Source of the DNA: Tessaracoccus sp. OH4464_COT-324
Lineage (GTDB): Bacteria > Actinomycetota > Actinomycetes > Propionibacteriales > Propionibacteriaceae
Direction of reading: 5' to 3'
DNA: 64,000 nucleotides
Assembly: GCF_003932855.1 (NCBI RefSeq)
Contig: NZ_RQYZ01000005.1
Coordinates: 62,001-126,000, forward strand
Shown: in pieces, positions 44,157 through 60,137 of the stretch
Position numbering within the stretch: the first letter of the stretch is position 1
Layout: every line of letters begins with the position of its first letter
The notes under the pieces: model-generated
Told to the model about the DNA's origin: nothing
Databases searched by the model: none
Seen by the model: only the letters and a program-made list of their open reading frames with translations
Translations under genes and position numbers: made by a program

Positions 44157-45041
44157 TCAGCCCTGCGGGTTGAGCTCGGCCGTGTTGAGGATCGCGGCCT
44201 CGGTGCCCCAGCTGGTCATGATCTCTCGCCAGACTCCGGTGGTCATGAGGTGCTGGGTCGCCCGCTGGAGCGCCGCGGTCAGCTCGGCGTCGTCTTGGGC
44301 GACGACGATGCCCTGCGGGGCGGAGTCGAGCACCCCGCCGGCGGTTTCCAGCTGGCCGTTGGTGAGGGTTGCGGCGTAGTCGGCGACGGTGGAGTCGGCG
44401 TAGAAGGCGGCCGCTTTGCCGCCCACGACGTTGGTGGTGGCGTCGGATTGCGACGAGTAGACGAGCACCTCAATAGCAGGCTTGCCCTGAGAAGTGCATT
44501 CCTGGCTGCGCTTGTCCAGGTCCTCGTGCTGCCAGGTGCCGTTCTGGACGGCGATGGCCTTGCCGCACACGTCGTCGGAGGAGAAGCCGCTCGGGTTCCC
44601 CTTCTTCACTGCGAAGGAGGAGCCCACCTGGACGTAGGAGATCATGTTGTAGCTTGCGATGCGCTCAGGGGTGATGCTGAACGATGAGATGCCGACGTCG
44701 TAGCGGGTGCCGATGCCGGGCAGGAGGCTGGCGAACTCGGCGGGGCTGATCTCCACTTGGAGGTCGAGCACGCGGCCGATTGCCTTTGCCAGGTCGATGT
44801 CGTAGCCGATGGCGGTTTGGAGGTCTGCGGCACGGAACTCGGCGGGTGCGTAGTCGATGGCGGAGCCGACGACCAGCTTGCCCTTCTCCCGAATCTTTGC
44901 GGGCACGAGCGCTGCAAGCTCATCCACCTTCTCGATTTTGGCGACATCGTAGGAGCGGTCGGTGGCGGAGGAGCCACCGCCGGTGGGGGAACAGGCCGCC
45001 AGGGCCAGTGCGGCGGTGGTGATGGCGATTACCTTGCGCAT
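44157..45041 (-). CDS. Polar amino-acid ABC importer, substrate-binding lipoprotein
   Basis: This 294-residue SBP_bac_3 lipoprotein has a lipobox LALAAC with C17 as the lipidated residue. The binding fold shows GSAIDYAPAEFRAADLQTAIGYDIDLAKAIG and DVGISSFSITPERIASY. The ligand is probably a polar or charged amino acid. It is first in the operon, and an AT-rich patch lies upstream. Confidence 0.92.
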   Translation of the reverse strand: MRKVIAITTAALALAACSPTGGGSSATDRSYDVAKIEKVDELAALVPAKIREKGKLVVGSAIDYAPAEFRAADLQTAIGYDIDLAKAIGRVLDLQVEISPAEFASLLPGIGTRYDVGISSFSITPERIASYNMISYVQVGSSFAVKKGNPSGFSSDDVCGKAIAVQNGTWQHEDLDKRSQECTSQGKPAIEVLVYSSQSDATTNVVGGKAAAFYADSTVADYAATLTNGQLETAGGVLDSAPQGIVVAQDDAELTAALQRATQHLMTTGVWREIMTSWGTEAAILNTAELNPQG

Positions 45042-45075
45042 GGGAAACCTCGGATCTGGGTGGTCGGAGCAGCTT

Positions 45076-45118
45076 ATGATGGAATACTAATGCATAAAAT
45101 GAAATATGTATGAATCAT
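45076..45118. promoter_or_regulatory. AT-rich control region upstream of the amino-acid importer
   Basis: A ~43-base stretch with about 75% A+T in a GC-rich genome lies 35-77 bases upstream of the binding-protein ATG. It contains ATGCAT and several TGAAT/ATTCA-like half-sites. It may combine the promoter and an operator, perhaps for an amino-acid-responsive repressor such as ArgR. The specific regulator is a guess. Confidence 0.4.
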
Positions 45119-45129
45119 GGCCTGAGAAA

Positions 45130-45154
45130 GGGCCGCCCCGGAGTGGAGCGGCCC
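45130..45154 (-). terminator. Terminator after trpB
   Basis: On the minus strand a 7-bp stem (arms 45130-45136 and 45148-45154, GGGCCGC/GCGGCCC) is followed by CTTTCTC. It starts 9 bases after the trpB stop and separates trpB from the importer operon. Confidence 0.6.
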
Positions 45155-45163
45155 CGCCGAGGC

Positions 45164-46357
45164 TCAGCTAAGGCCAAGCGCCTCAGAGACGTGGTCCACG
45201 TCCTTGTCCCCCCGGCCCGACAGGTTCACGATCACGGCGTCGTCGTGGCCCAGCGTCGGCGCATACTTCAGCGCATAAGCCAGCGCGTGCGAGCTCTCGA
45301 TGGCCGGGATGATCCCCTCGACGCGGGACAGGGTGAGCAGCGCGCTCAGCGCCTCGTCGTCGGTCACCGACACGTACTTTGCTCGCCCGATCTCCTCCAG
45401 GTAGACGTGCTCCGGGCCGACACCCGGATAGTCGAGGCCGGAGGCGATGGAATGCACCGGAGCCGGCTCGCCGTCGGCCGTTTGCAGCACCTTCGTCTGC
45501 ATCCCGTGGAGGATCCCCGGCGTGCCGAGCGTCATGGTGGCGGCGTGCCGGTTGGTGTCCAGGCCCTCGCCCGCAGGCTCGACGCCGAGCAGCGCCACGT
45601 CGGGGTCGTCAACGAAGCCCGCGAACAGGCCCATCGCATTCGAGCCGCCGCCCACGCAAGCTATGGCTGCAACGGGCAGCTTGCCCTCGGCCTCCAGGAT
45701 CTGCGCGCGTGCCTCGCGCCCGACGACGCTCTGGAAGTCCCGCACCATCGTCGGGTACGGGTGCGGGCCGACGACGGAGCCGATGCCGAACAGGTACTCA
45801 TCCGGCTTGGAGGCGTAGGTGGCAAAGGCGGAGTCCACCGCCTCCTTCAGTGACTTGCCGCCCGCCTCGACAGCGACGACCTCCGCGCCCAGCAGGCGCA
45901 TGCGGCGCACGTTCGGGTGCTGCTTGGTCACGTCGATCGCGCCCATGTGGATCTCGCAGCCGAGCCCCATGAGAGCGGCGGCTGTGGCTAGCGCAACTCC
46001 GTGCTGGCCGGCGCCGGTCTCCGCGATCAGCTTCTTCTTGCCCAGGCGCTTCGCGAGCAGGGCCTCGCCGAGGCAGTGGTTGATCTTGTGTGCCCCCGTG
46101 TGGTTCAGGTCCTCACGTTTCAGATAGATCTTGGCGCCGCCCGTGCGCTCCGACAGGTTTTTCGCATAATAGAGCAGCGAGGGCCGGCCGACGTAGTTGC
46201 GCAACAGCTCCTCGTACTCGGCCAGGAAAGTGGGGTCTTGGCGGGCTTCCTCGTAGGCGGCCGCAACATCGGCTATCGGTCCTTCAAGGTGGGGAGGCAG
46301 GTGGCTGCCGCCGTGGGTGCCGAACAGGCCGTTTTCGTGCGCGTCGAGCAGGGACAT
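45164..46357 (-). CDS. trpB: Tryptophan synthase beta chain
   Basis: This 397-residue PLP enzyme joins indole and serine to make tryptophan. The PLP lysine lies in [23 protein letters not shown] and [10 protein letters not shown] (phosphate clamp) are typical of TrpB1. No trpA or other trp gene is adjacent, so this is a solitary copy. Transcription is controlled by a Trp-Trp leader attenuator directly upstream. It may be a salvage enzyme for external indole, or the only trpB separated from the rest of the pathway. Confidence 0.96.
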   Translation of the reverse strand: MSLLDAHENGLFGTHGGSHLPPHLEGPIADVAAAYEEARQDPTFLAEYEELLRNYVGRPSLLYYAKNLSERTGGAKIYLKREDLNHTGAHKINHCLGEALLAKRLGKKKLIAETGAGQHGVALATAAALMGLGCEIHMGAIDVTKQHPNVRRMRLLGAEVVAVEAGGKSLKEAVDSAFATYASKPDEYLFGIGSVVGPHPYPTMVRDFQSVVGREARAQILEAEGKLPVAAIACVGGGSNAMGLFAGFVDDPDVALLGVEPAGEGLDTNRHAATMTLGTPGILHGMQTKVLQTADGEPAPVHSIASGLDYPGVGPEHVYLEEIGRAKYVSVTDDEALSALLTLSRVEGIIPAIESSHALAYALKYAPTLGHDDAVIVNLSGRGDKDVDHVSEALGLS

Positions 46358-46390
46358 CGGTTTCTCCTAGCGAGTATGGGCCCAGAGGAC

Positions 46391-46419
46391 GAAAAAACCG
46401 CCCTCTAATGGGGCGGTTT
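46391..46419 (-). terminator. trpB attenuator (leader terminator)
   Basis: On the minus strand a 9-bp stem (arms 46395-46403 and 46411-46419, AAACCGCCC / GGGCGGTTT) with a 7-base loop ends in a run of T. It lies between the leader peptide and trpB. The upstream GGGCGG (46453-46458 region) can pair alternatively with the first arm, giving an antiterminator. Confidence 0.85.
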
Positions 46420-46438
46420 GGGTGTGTCAGTGCAGCAC

Positions 46439-46489
46439 TCAGTTCCGCCCGAGGGCGGTCCACCAGACGCGGTTGTTGAGTGCTGTCAT
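46439..46489 (-). CDS. trpL: trp leader peptide with tandem Trp codons
   Basis: A 16-residue leader peptide (MTALNNRVWWTALGRN, then TGA) lies upstream of trpB. Two adjacent TGG codons at positions 9-10 sense charged tRNA-Trp. Bases 46433-46441 pair with 46477-46485 (9 bp), bracketing the Trp codons as in classical attenuators. The ATG has only a weak Shine-Dalgarno (ACGAGG). Confidence 0.85.
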   Translation of the reverse strand: MTALNNRVWWTALGRN

Positions 46490-46577
46490 GCCTCGTATCT
46501 AAGCACCGGCGGCCGGTATACGCAAGAGGCGTTCGAATGCTGGGCGTTCGGTCGGAGCGGTCGGCCTCGGCGTCGAT

Positions 46578-46606
46578 TTGGTATCGACTAGGGAAACAGG
46601 TATCGT
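46578..46606 (+). promoter_or_regulatory. Promoter of rplJ-rplL
   Basis: TTGGTA (46578-46583) and TATCGT (46601-46606) are separated by 17 bases. They lie about 190 bases upstream of rplJ, which fits the usual long leader of this operon. Confidence 0.6.
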
Positions 46607-46611
46607 TGCCG

Positions 46612-46794
46612 GAGCCGAAGACCGCAGGTGGAGCGATCCGTAATGCCGAAAGGTGCCCGCGCAGGTGACCGTGACAGCCCTCAGCCCGTGTGCTGAGCGC
46701 CGCCCCGCGCCGCCGGCCGGGGCTTTGTTGGTTTCCGTGGTCTGAGGTGCGTCGGAGCCCTAGCTCCGGCAGTGATGAACCGGAAGGAGACCCA
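46612..46794 (+). promoter_or_regulatory. rplJL mRNA leader, probable L10 autoregulatory region
   Basis: The ~180-base leader can form CTCAG-CTGAG (46680-46697), GCCCCG-CGGGGC (46702-46723) and CGGAG-CTCCG hairpins just before AGTGATGAACCGGAAGGAG. In many bacteria the L10-(L12) complex binds the rplJ leader to repress translation. That this leader does so is inferred from position and folding. Confidence 0.5.
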
Positions 46795-47409
46795 ATGGCA
46801 AGGCCGGACAAGGTTGCCAAGGTGGAGGAGCTTGTTGCCCAGTTCAACAACTCCGCCGCTGCTGTGCTGACCGAGTACCGCGGTCTCACCGTCAAGGACC
46901 TGCAGACCCTGCGTCGGTCCTTCGGTGGGGACGCCACCTATGCCGTTGCGAAGAACACCCTGACTCGGATCGCCGCTAAGGAAGCCGGTATCGAAGGTCT
47001 CGAAGAGACCCTCACCGGCCCCACTGCCATCGCCTTCATCTCGGGCGACGTGGCCACGGTGACCAAGGGTCTGAAGAACTTCGCAAAGGACAATCCGTCT
47101 CTGGCCATCAAGGGCGGCGTCATGGATGGCAAGTTCCTCGACGCCAAGGCCGTGCTGAAACTGGCTGACCTCGAATCTCGCGAGGTTCTGCTGTCGAAGA
47201 TGGCAGGAGCGCTCAAGGCGAACCTGTCCAAGGCTGCATTCGCCTTCGCTGCACCCGCCGCCAAGCTCGCCCGCGTCATGGGTGCGCTGGAAGGCAAGGC
47301 GAAGGAGAATCCCGAAGTTATCGGTGGTGCTGGCTCCCAGCCCGCCGCTGAGGCCACTGAGACCCCCGCCGCGGAAGCGGCAACCGAAGCAGCAGAAGCT
47401 GCGGAATGA
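46795..47409 (+). CDS. rplJ: 50S ribosomal protein L10
   Basis: This 204-residue protein starts at MARPDKVAKVEELVAQF with GGAAGGAG upstream; longer upstream frame sequence is not conserved. The Ala/Glu-rich C-terminus binds L7/L12 dimers. It anchors the stalk to 23S rRNA together with L11 and may repress its own mRNA. Confidence 0.97.
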   Translation: MARPDKVAKVEELVAQFNNSAAAVLTEYRGLTVKDLQTLRRSFGGDATYAVAKNTLTRIAAKEAGIEGLEETLTGPTAIAFISGDVATVTKGLKNFAKDNPSLAIKGGVMDGKFLDAKAVLKLADLESREVLLSKMAGALKANLSKAAFAFAAPAAKLARVMGALEGKAKENPEVIGGAGSQPAAEATETPAAEAATEAAEAAE

Positions 47410-47457
47410 TCCGTTGCAGCTGACGCTGCTGCGACCTAACTGAAAGGAACGCCAACC

Positions 47458-47853
47458 ATGGCGAAGCTCACCAACGAAGAGCTCCTTGACGCTTTCAAGG
47501 AAATGACCCTGATCGAGCTGTCTGACTTCGTGAAGCTGTTCGAAGAGACCTTCGACGTCACTGCTGCCGCTCCGGTTGCCGTCGCTGCCGTGGCCGCTCC
47601 GGCTGCTGGCGAGGCTGCTGCCGATGAAGAGGACGCTGATTCCGGCAAGGTCGACGTCATCCTTGCTTCCGACGGTGGCAAGAAGCTGGCCGTCATCAAG
47701 GAAGTCCGCTCGCTCACCTCGCTGGGCCTGAAGGAGGCCAAGGAACTCGTCGAGAACGCTCCGAAGCCTGTCCTTGAGCAGGTTGACAAGGAGACCGCGA
47801 CCAAGGCGAAGGAAGCCCTCGAAGCTGCCGGCGCCACCGTCGAACTCAAGTGA
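47458..47853 (+). CDS. rplL: 50S ribosomal protein L7/L12
   Basis: This 131-residue stalk protein has an N-terminal dimerisation part, an Ala/Gly hinge ([15 protein letters not shown]) and the C-terminal factor-binding domain ([30 protein letters not shown]). It recruits translation GTPases such as EF-G, encoded at the end of this window. Confidence 0.98.
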   Translation: MAKLTNEELLDAFKEMTLIELSDFVKLFEETFDVTAAAPVAVAAVAAPAAGEAAADEEDADSGKVDVILASDGGKKLAVIKEVRSLTSLGLKEAKELVENAPKPVLEQVDKETATKAKEALEAAGATVELK

Positions 47854-47878
47854 CCCCAGCGCCGCTAGGCGCTTTGTT

Positions 47879-47918
47879 GAGGCGGCCGTCCCGTTGAGGG
47901 CGGTCGCCTCGGCTTTTT
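47879..47918 (+). terminator. Terminator/attenuator between rplL and rpoB
   Basis: An imperfect 14-bp stem (47879-47892 with 47898-47910, two G-U or bulged positions) with loop GTTGA is followed by CTTTTT. Partial read-through into rpoBC is expected, as in other bacteria. Confidence 0.75.
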
Positions 47919-48007
47919 CCTGATCGATGGCGGCTCGCGTCGTCGTGAGTCGCGCCGATCGTCGGCTACAGTTGTTGTGCGACGCCGTGGTCGCCCATCT
48001 CGCGGGG

Positions 48008-48037
48008 TTGCGAGCGCTTGGGGCTTTGCCCTATAGT
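48008..48037 (+). promoter_or_regulatory. Candidate rpoB promoter
   Basis: TTGCGA (48008-48013) and TATAGT (48032-48037) are 18 bases apart, about 95 bases before the rpoB start. The box lies after the rplL terminator, so rpoBC may have its own promoter. Confidence 0.55.
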
Positions 48038-48131
48038 GATTTCTTGCCCCTGTGTGCCTTAGTACCCGTATTTGACGCGGGGCCTTCGTCATGCAGAAAA
48101 CCGCCCCAAGCGTTCTTGGAAGGACCGAATC

Positions 48132-51605
<3,474 letters not shown>

Positions 51606-51673
51606 GTTCACTTCACCAAACGAAACAAACTCAGACGACATCACCTACACAGGTAGGGGAAAGAGAAGAACAC

Positions 51674-55618
<3,945 letters not shown>

Positions 55619-55635
55619 GCGGGATCATGAGTGAA

Positions 55636-55664
55636 CGGGGCACGGGGTTTCACCCCGTGCCCCG
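55636..55664 (+). terminator. Rho-independent terminator after rpoC
   Basis: A perfect 12-bp stem (CGGGGCACGGGG / CCCCGTGCCCCG) with a 5-base loop is followed by CGTTTTG. Confidence 0.93.
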
Positions 55665-55701
55665 CGTTTTGTGTCTCAGCTGTGCAGTTTCGTTGAGCAA
55701 T

Positions 55702-55730
55702 TTGGCCGTTATCCCCACAAATCCTTAGCT
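55702..55730 (+). promoter_or_regulatory. Possible promoter of the sugar ABC operon
   Basis: TTGGCC (55702-55707) and TTAGCT (55725-55730) are 17 bases apart, about 100 bases upstream of the binding protein. A second AT-rich patch (TATTCTTAG at about 55764) is an alternative -10. Confidence 0.35.
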
Positions 55731-55831
55731 GACCCTGTCACGCCGAGGGGCCGAAGCGCCATTATTCTTAGTGCATCCGCGACGACGCGGAGTTCGCGAG
55801 GAAGCGGACGAACATCTGAAGGAGGCAAAGC

Positions 55832-57154
55832 ATGCGTTTCAAGACGCTTGTAGCAGTAGGCGTGGCGAGCGTATTGGCGCTCGCGGGTTGCTCGGGAGGA
55901 ACCGGTGGTTCCTCGGCGGATAAGAGCCCCGCGGCCCAGGAGACGAAGGCGATGGACGGTTCCCAGCAGCAGGGGTCGGGCTCGGGCGGCGACGTCGGTG
56001 TGTTCACCTGGTGGGCTGAGGGTTCCGAGAAGCTGGGCCTGGAAGCGCTCACCGGGGAGTTCGCGAAGCAGTTCCCGAATGACAAGTTCGTCAACCTTGC
56101 GGTCGCCGGCGGCGCAGGTTCCAACGCTAAGGCCAAGCTGGCCGCGGACCTGGAGAACAACAACCCGCCGGATTCCTTCCAGGGCCACGCGGGCGCCGAG
56201 CTGTTCGATTACATCGTGGCCAACCAGTTGGAGCCGGTGAACGACGTGATCGACGAGCTGGGTGGTTCGAAGGTTTTCCCGGAGAGCCTTCTGGGTCTGC
56301 TCACCGTCGACGGCAACATCTATTCCGTCCCATCTAACGTGCATCGCTCCAACGTCGTGTGGGCCAACCCCGAGGTGCTCGCGAAGGCCGGGCTTGGTAA
56401 GGAAGCACCCGCCAGCATCGATGCCTGGCTGGCCGACATGGAGAAGCTGAAGGCTGCGGGCGTGGAGACGCCTCTCTCGGTGGGCACCGCCCCCTGGACC
56501 CAGCTCCACCTGTTCGAGTCGATCCTGCTCGCGGAAGTAGGCACCGACGACTACAACAAGCTGTTCACCGACGGGGACTGGAAGTCCGACAAGGTGAAGA
56601 GCGCCATCGAGAAGTACGCGAAGCTGCTCAGCTTCGCCAACAGCGGCGGAGCGGACGACTGGCCACAGGCAACTGACATGGTGATCGACGGCAAGGCCGC
56701 CTACAACGTGATGGGTGACTGGGCGGTCGCGCAGTTCACGCAGGCAGGCAAGGCCGACGGCACCGACTACATCTACTTCCCGACTCCGGGCACGGACGGT
56801 ACCTTCCTGTTCCTAGCCGACTCCTTCACTCTGCCGAAGGGCGCCAAGAACCCCGCGGGCGCCAAGGACTGGCTGCGCACCGTCGGCTCCGCTAAGGGCC
56901 AGGAAGCTTTCAACATGGCCAAGGGGTCGATCCCGGCCCGCACCGATGTCGCCCCCGACAACTTCCCGGCTTACCAGCAGTCGGCTATGAAGTCGTTCAA
57001 GAACGACAAGATTGCTTCGTCCATCGCGCACGGCGCCGCGGCGCAGATGGCGTGGAGCGCGGATATCTCCAGTGCGGTGTCCAAGTTCTGGACGGACAAG
57101 GACACGGCTGCCTTCCACGATGCTCTCGTGAAGGCAGCGGAGTCGAAGCGCTGA
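55832..57154 (+). CDS. Sugar ABC importer, substrate-binding lipoprotein (CUT1)
   Basis: This 440-residue SBP_bac_1 lipoprotein has a lipobox LALAGC with C20 lipidated. A Ser/Gly/Gln-rich linker leads into the binding domain starting DVGVFTWWAEGSEKLGLEAL. The fold resembles glucose/mannose-binding proteins of the GtsA type. AAGGAGGC precedes the ATG. It is first in an operon with two permeases and no ATPase. Confidence 0.93.
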   Translation: MRFKTLVAVGVASVLALAGCSGGTGGSSADKSPAAQETKAMDGSQQQGSGSGGDVGVFTWWAEGSEKLGLEALTGEFAKQFPNDKFVNLAVAGGAGSNAKAKLAADLENNNPPDSFQGHAGAELFDYIVANQLEPVNDVIDELGGSKVFPESLLGLLTVDGNIYSVPSNVHRSNVVWANPEVLAKAGLGKEAPASIDAWLADMEKLKAAGVETPLSVGTAPWTQLHLFESILLAEVGTDDYNKLFTDGDWKSDKVKSAIEKYAKLLSFANSGGADDWPQATDMVIDGKAAYNVMGDWAVAQFTQAGKADGTDYIYFPTPGTDGTFLFLADSFTLPKGAKNPAGAKDWLRTVGSAKGQEAFNMAKGSIPARTDVAPDNFPAYQQSAMKSFKNDKIASSIAHGAAAQMAWSADISSAVSKFWTDKDTAAFHDALVKAAESKR

Positions 57155-57165
57155 TTGTGCTGACG

Positions 57166-57199
57166 GAGAGTGCGGTCACCGTCAGGTGGCCGCACTCTC
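57166..57199 (+). terminator. Stem-loop between binding protein and permease genes
   Basis: A 15-bp nearly perfect stem (GAGAGTGCGGTCACC / GGTGGCCGCACTCTC) with loop GTCAG and no T-run lies 12 bases after the binding-protein stop. It probably protects the upstream mRNA or partly terminates transcription, giving more binding protein than permease. Confidence 0.7.
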
Positions 57200-57225
57200 G
57201 TCGCTGATGGAAGGAGTGCGACTCT

Positions 57226-58131
57226 ATGTGGAAGAAGTGGCAAGGTCTCCTGCTCGTGGTGCCGTCGATCCTGCTGGTGCTGGTGTTTGTCTACGGTTTG
57301 ATCGCGCAGACGTTCGCCACCTCGCTCAAACCTCTTACCCGGAAAACTTTTGCGGGTAATGAGCAGGTGCTGAGCCCCGGCGGGTTCGAGAACTATGTGA
57401 TGCTGCTCTCCGACGATCGCTATCAGCGTTCCCTGTGGAATCTGCTGGTGCTGACGATCGTTTTCGTGGGCGGCACGATGCTGTTCGGTCTGCTTTGGGC
57501 TCTCCTGCTGGAGAAGGGGGTCACGGCGGAGGGCGTTTTCCGCTCCATCTACCTGTTTCCGATGGCCGTGTCGTTCATTGCCTCGGGTTTGGTGTGGAAG
57601 TGGCTTCTTTCGCCCGGCGTCGGCGATCATGAGGCCATCGGGCTCAACCGACTGTTCCTGCTGATCGGCCTGCCCGAGTTGCAGTCCAAGTGGTGGTCTG
57701 ACCCGGGGCCGTTCAACATGGCGGCCATGGCGATGCCTGCTGTTTGGCAGCTGTCGGGCTACGTGATGGCGCTGTTTCTTGCCGGCTTCCGGGGTATTTC
57801 GGAGGACCAGCGGGAGGCAGCTCGCGTGGATGGCGCGACGGAGTTCAAAATTTATCGGCACGTGCTCTTCCCGCAGCTTTCACCGATTGCGCTATCAGCC
57901 CTGATCATCATCGGACACATGTCGATGAAGACTTTCGACCTCATTTACGCGATCGCCGGGCAGAACAACTACGTCGCGGACGTGCCGGCAACCTTGATGT
58001 GGGTGCAGTTGTTCACCGGGCAGAATCCCCCAACGGCTGCGGTGAATGCGACTGTGTTGCTGCTCATCGTGGCGGTTGTGGTGATCCCGTATCTCGTCTA
58101 CACCAACCGCACGGAGAAGGGAGGCCGCTGA
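57226..58131 (+). CDS. Sugar ABC importer, permease 1 (MalF/UgpA type)
   Basis: This 301-residue permease has six transmembrane helices. The EAA loop REAARVDGATEFKIYRHVLFPQLSP contacts the ATPase. The ATG has GGAAGGAG 10 bases upstream. The stop overlaps the next permease (TGATG). Confidence 0.94.
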   Translation: MWKKWQGLLLVVPSILLVLVFVYGLIAQTFATSLKPLTRKTFAGNEQVLSPGGFENYVMLLSDDRYQRSLWNLLVLTIVFVGGTMLFGLLWALLLEKGVTAEGVFRSIYLFPMAVSFIASGLVWKWLLSPGVGDHEAIGLNRLFLLIGLPELQSKWWSDPGPFNMAAMAMPAVWQLSGYVMALFLAGFRGISEDQREAARVDGATEFKIYRHVLFPQLSPIALSALIIIGHMSMKTFDLIYAIAGQNNYVADVPATLMWVQLFTGQNPPTAAVNATVLLLIVAVVVIPYLVYTNRTEKGGR

Positions 58132-59018
58132 TGTCGGCGGAAGCAAGCACGCGGCTGGCCCCCGAAAAGCGCCGCAAGAAGGCGTCAACCGGGGAACTCA
58201 CCTGGCGCACGTTCAGGATGGCCCTGCTCGTCCTGTTCGCGCTCGCGGTGTTGATGCCCATCTACGTGGTGCTGGTTACCAGCTTCAAGGCGCCCGGTGA
58301 TTTCCGGGTGGCTGACGCCTGGAACCTGCCGGAGCGGCTGAGCTACGCGGGTTGGGCCGCAGCGTGGGAGGCTCTGGCGCCGGCCTTGGGGCGTTCGGTG
58401 ATACTGGCACTCGCCGCGGCGATCATCTCGTCCTTCCTGGGCTCCATGAACGGGTTTGTGTTCGCCAAGTGGAAGTTCCCGGGAGCTAACGTCATCTTCA
58501 CGATGTTTCTTTTCGGGATGTTCATTCCCTACCAGGCGGTGATGATCCCGCTGCAGCAGGTGATGATCCAGATGAACGCGAATGCGCCGTTCATGACCGG
58601 TATCCCGACTTTGATTCTAGTGCACGTGATCTACGGCATCCCGATCTGCACGCTCATTTTCCGCAACTATTACGCGACAGCGGTGCCGGGCGACATCATC
58701 GAGGCTGCCCGCGTGGACGGTGCGGGAATGTTGCGCACTTATTGGTCAATCGTGCTGCCCATCTCCATACCGGCGTTCGTGGTCACTCTGATTTGGCAGT
58801 TTACTTCTGCGTGGAACGACTTCCTGTTTGCGTTGTTCCTCACGGACCGCAACACCGGCCCGGTGACTTTCGCGCTGCAGGAGCTGGCCTCCGCGCAGAA
58901 CCCAGACTATTCGCGGATGATGGCGGGCGTTCTGGTTGCGTCGCTGCCGACGCTGCTCGTCTACATCTTCCTGGGTCGTTACTTCGTGCGCGGCCTGATG
59001 AGCGGCTCGGTCAAGTAA
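58131..59018 (+). CDS. Sugar ABC importer, permease 2 (MalG/UgpE type)
   Basis: This 295-residue permease has a basic N-terminus (LAPEKRRKKAS) followed by six helices. The EAA loop is EAARVDGAGMLRTYWSIVLPIS. The start is the ATG overlapping the first permease's stop, with GGAGGCCGC upstream. No ATPase follows, so a shared MsiK-type ATPase encoded elsewhere is likely. Confidence 0.94.
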   Translation: MSAEASTRLAPEKRRKKASTGELTWRTFRMALLVLFALAVLMPIYVVLVTSFKAPGDFRVADAWNLPERLSYAGWAAAWEALAPALGRSVILALAAAIISSFLGSMNGFVFAKWKFPGANVIFTMFLFGMFIPYQAVMIPLQQVMIQMNANAPFMTGIPTLILVHVIYGIPICTLIFRNYYATAVPGDIIEAARVDGAGMLRTYWSIVLPISIPAFVVTLIWQFTSAWNDFLFALFLTDRNTGPVTFALQELASAQNPDYSRMMAGVLVASLPTLLVYIFLGRYFVRGLMSGSVK

Positions 59019-59029
59019 ACATCGCAACG

Positions 59030-59072
59030 CCCTCGGGCAGCAGGCAGTTTGTAACTGTTCTCCGCCCGAGGG
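59030..59072 (+). terminator. Terminator after the sugar ABC operon
   Basis: The outer stem CCCTCGGGC (59030-59038) pairs with GCCCGAGGG (59064-59072), and a nested CAGTT/AACTG stem lies inside. TGTTTGCTG follows. Confidence 0.75.
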
Positions 59073-59113
59073 TGTTTGCTGTGCCGGGTGGTGTGCCCAG
59101 GTAGGGTTTGGGC

Positions 59114-60016
59114 GTGTCTTGGAAAACGCGCTTGTTGGTTGGGCTAGCGCTGGTCGCGACGGCTGGCTGCTGTGTGCTGGGCGGCTCCGCGTGGGCGGAG
59201 GCCCAGTTTCAGCGGCTGTCCGTGCGGGTGCCGGGTTCTGCGGACGATGTGTGGCTGGTCGTGGGCGTGGATGACAGGCGGGCCGCCTCTGCGGAGATCG
59301 CGGAGGACGTCGGCGGCGGCGCGCCGGGGGCGCGCGCCGACATCGTATTGCTCGCGCGGCGGGCGGGCGATGAGTTTCAGATACTTTCGCTGGATCGAAG
59401 ACTCCTGCTCACCCAGGGCGCGACGGCGGGTCGACTGGGCTCTTCCTGGTTGGACGGACCGCAGGCGACGGTGGATCTGCTGTGCGACGGGCTGGGAGTG
59501 GGTGTGGATCACGTGGTTCGCACGGATTTCGCTTCGCTGGTCGGGTTGGTTGATGCTCTGGGCGGGGTAGAGGTTGAGCTGGAGACCGCCCTGCGCGACG
59601 AGCCTGCGCACCTGGCGATCGAAGCTGGGCGGCAGGAGGTGAACGGCAGGGTGGCTCTGGGCCTGGTCCGCAGCAGACAGGGCGAGGTCCTCGTGGACGG
59701 CAGTTGGCGGCCGGAAAAGGAAGGCGCGCTCGGCCGACAGCAGCGGGCGGGGCAGGTGATCCGCGGGATAGCATCGAGGATCGGCGCCGCTGACTGGCCG
59801 ACGAGATGGCGGGCGTTTCGAGCCACGGCGCCGACGATGGCGCTGGACGAAGGGACTTCGCTGTGGGAGCTGGCGCGCCTCGCGGGCGCCGACCCGGTGG
59901 TGACCGCGCTCGATGTCCAGGCCGCACCGGACGACGAACTGTTCGCCCAACTGGGTGAAGGCGCCGCTGAGCAGCTAGCGCCGTTTAGGGCAAGCGGCTG
60001 CTCGCGAGAGCGCTGA
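59114..60016 (+). CDS. LytR-CpsA-Psr (LCP) family protein
   Basis: This 300-residue protein has an N-terminal membrane anchor (residues 6-30) and an extracytoplasmic LCP domain. Family hallmarks are VVGVDDRR, the Arg-Asp in GARADIVLLARR, ILSLDRRLLL, and VRTDFASLVGLVDALGGVEVELE ... GRVALGLVRSR. LCP enzymes transfer secondary polymers from polyprenyl-phosphate carriers onto peptidoglycan. The GTG start (59114) is preferred over a TTG two codons earlier. Shorter than average for the family. Confidence 0.83.
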   Translation: MSWKTRLLVGLALVATAGCCVLGGSAWAEAQFQRLSVRVPGSADDVWLVVGVDDRRAASAEIAEDVGGGAPGARADIVLLARRAGDEFQILSLDRRLLLTQGATAGRLGSSWLDGPQATVDLLCDGLGVGVDHVVRTDFASLVGLVDALGGVEVELETALRDEPAHLAIEAGRQEVNGRVALGLVRSRQGEVLVDGSWRPEKEGALGRQQRAGQVIRGIASRIGAADWPTRWRAFRATAPTMALDEGTSLWELARLAGADPVVTALDVQAAPDDELFAQLGEGAAEQLAPFRASGCSRER

Positions 60017-60137
60017 ATCGATCATCTCGGCTGAGCGCTCTCGTGTCGAGGTGCCATGAAGTGGACCTGGAGGGCGGTAGCCTAGCCTGTGGCCCCGGCT
60101 GCTGTTGCTGGGGCCCACTCGAATCGGAAGGAAGAGT

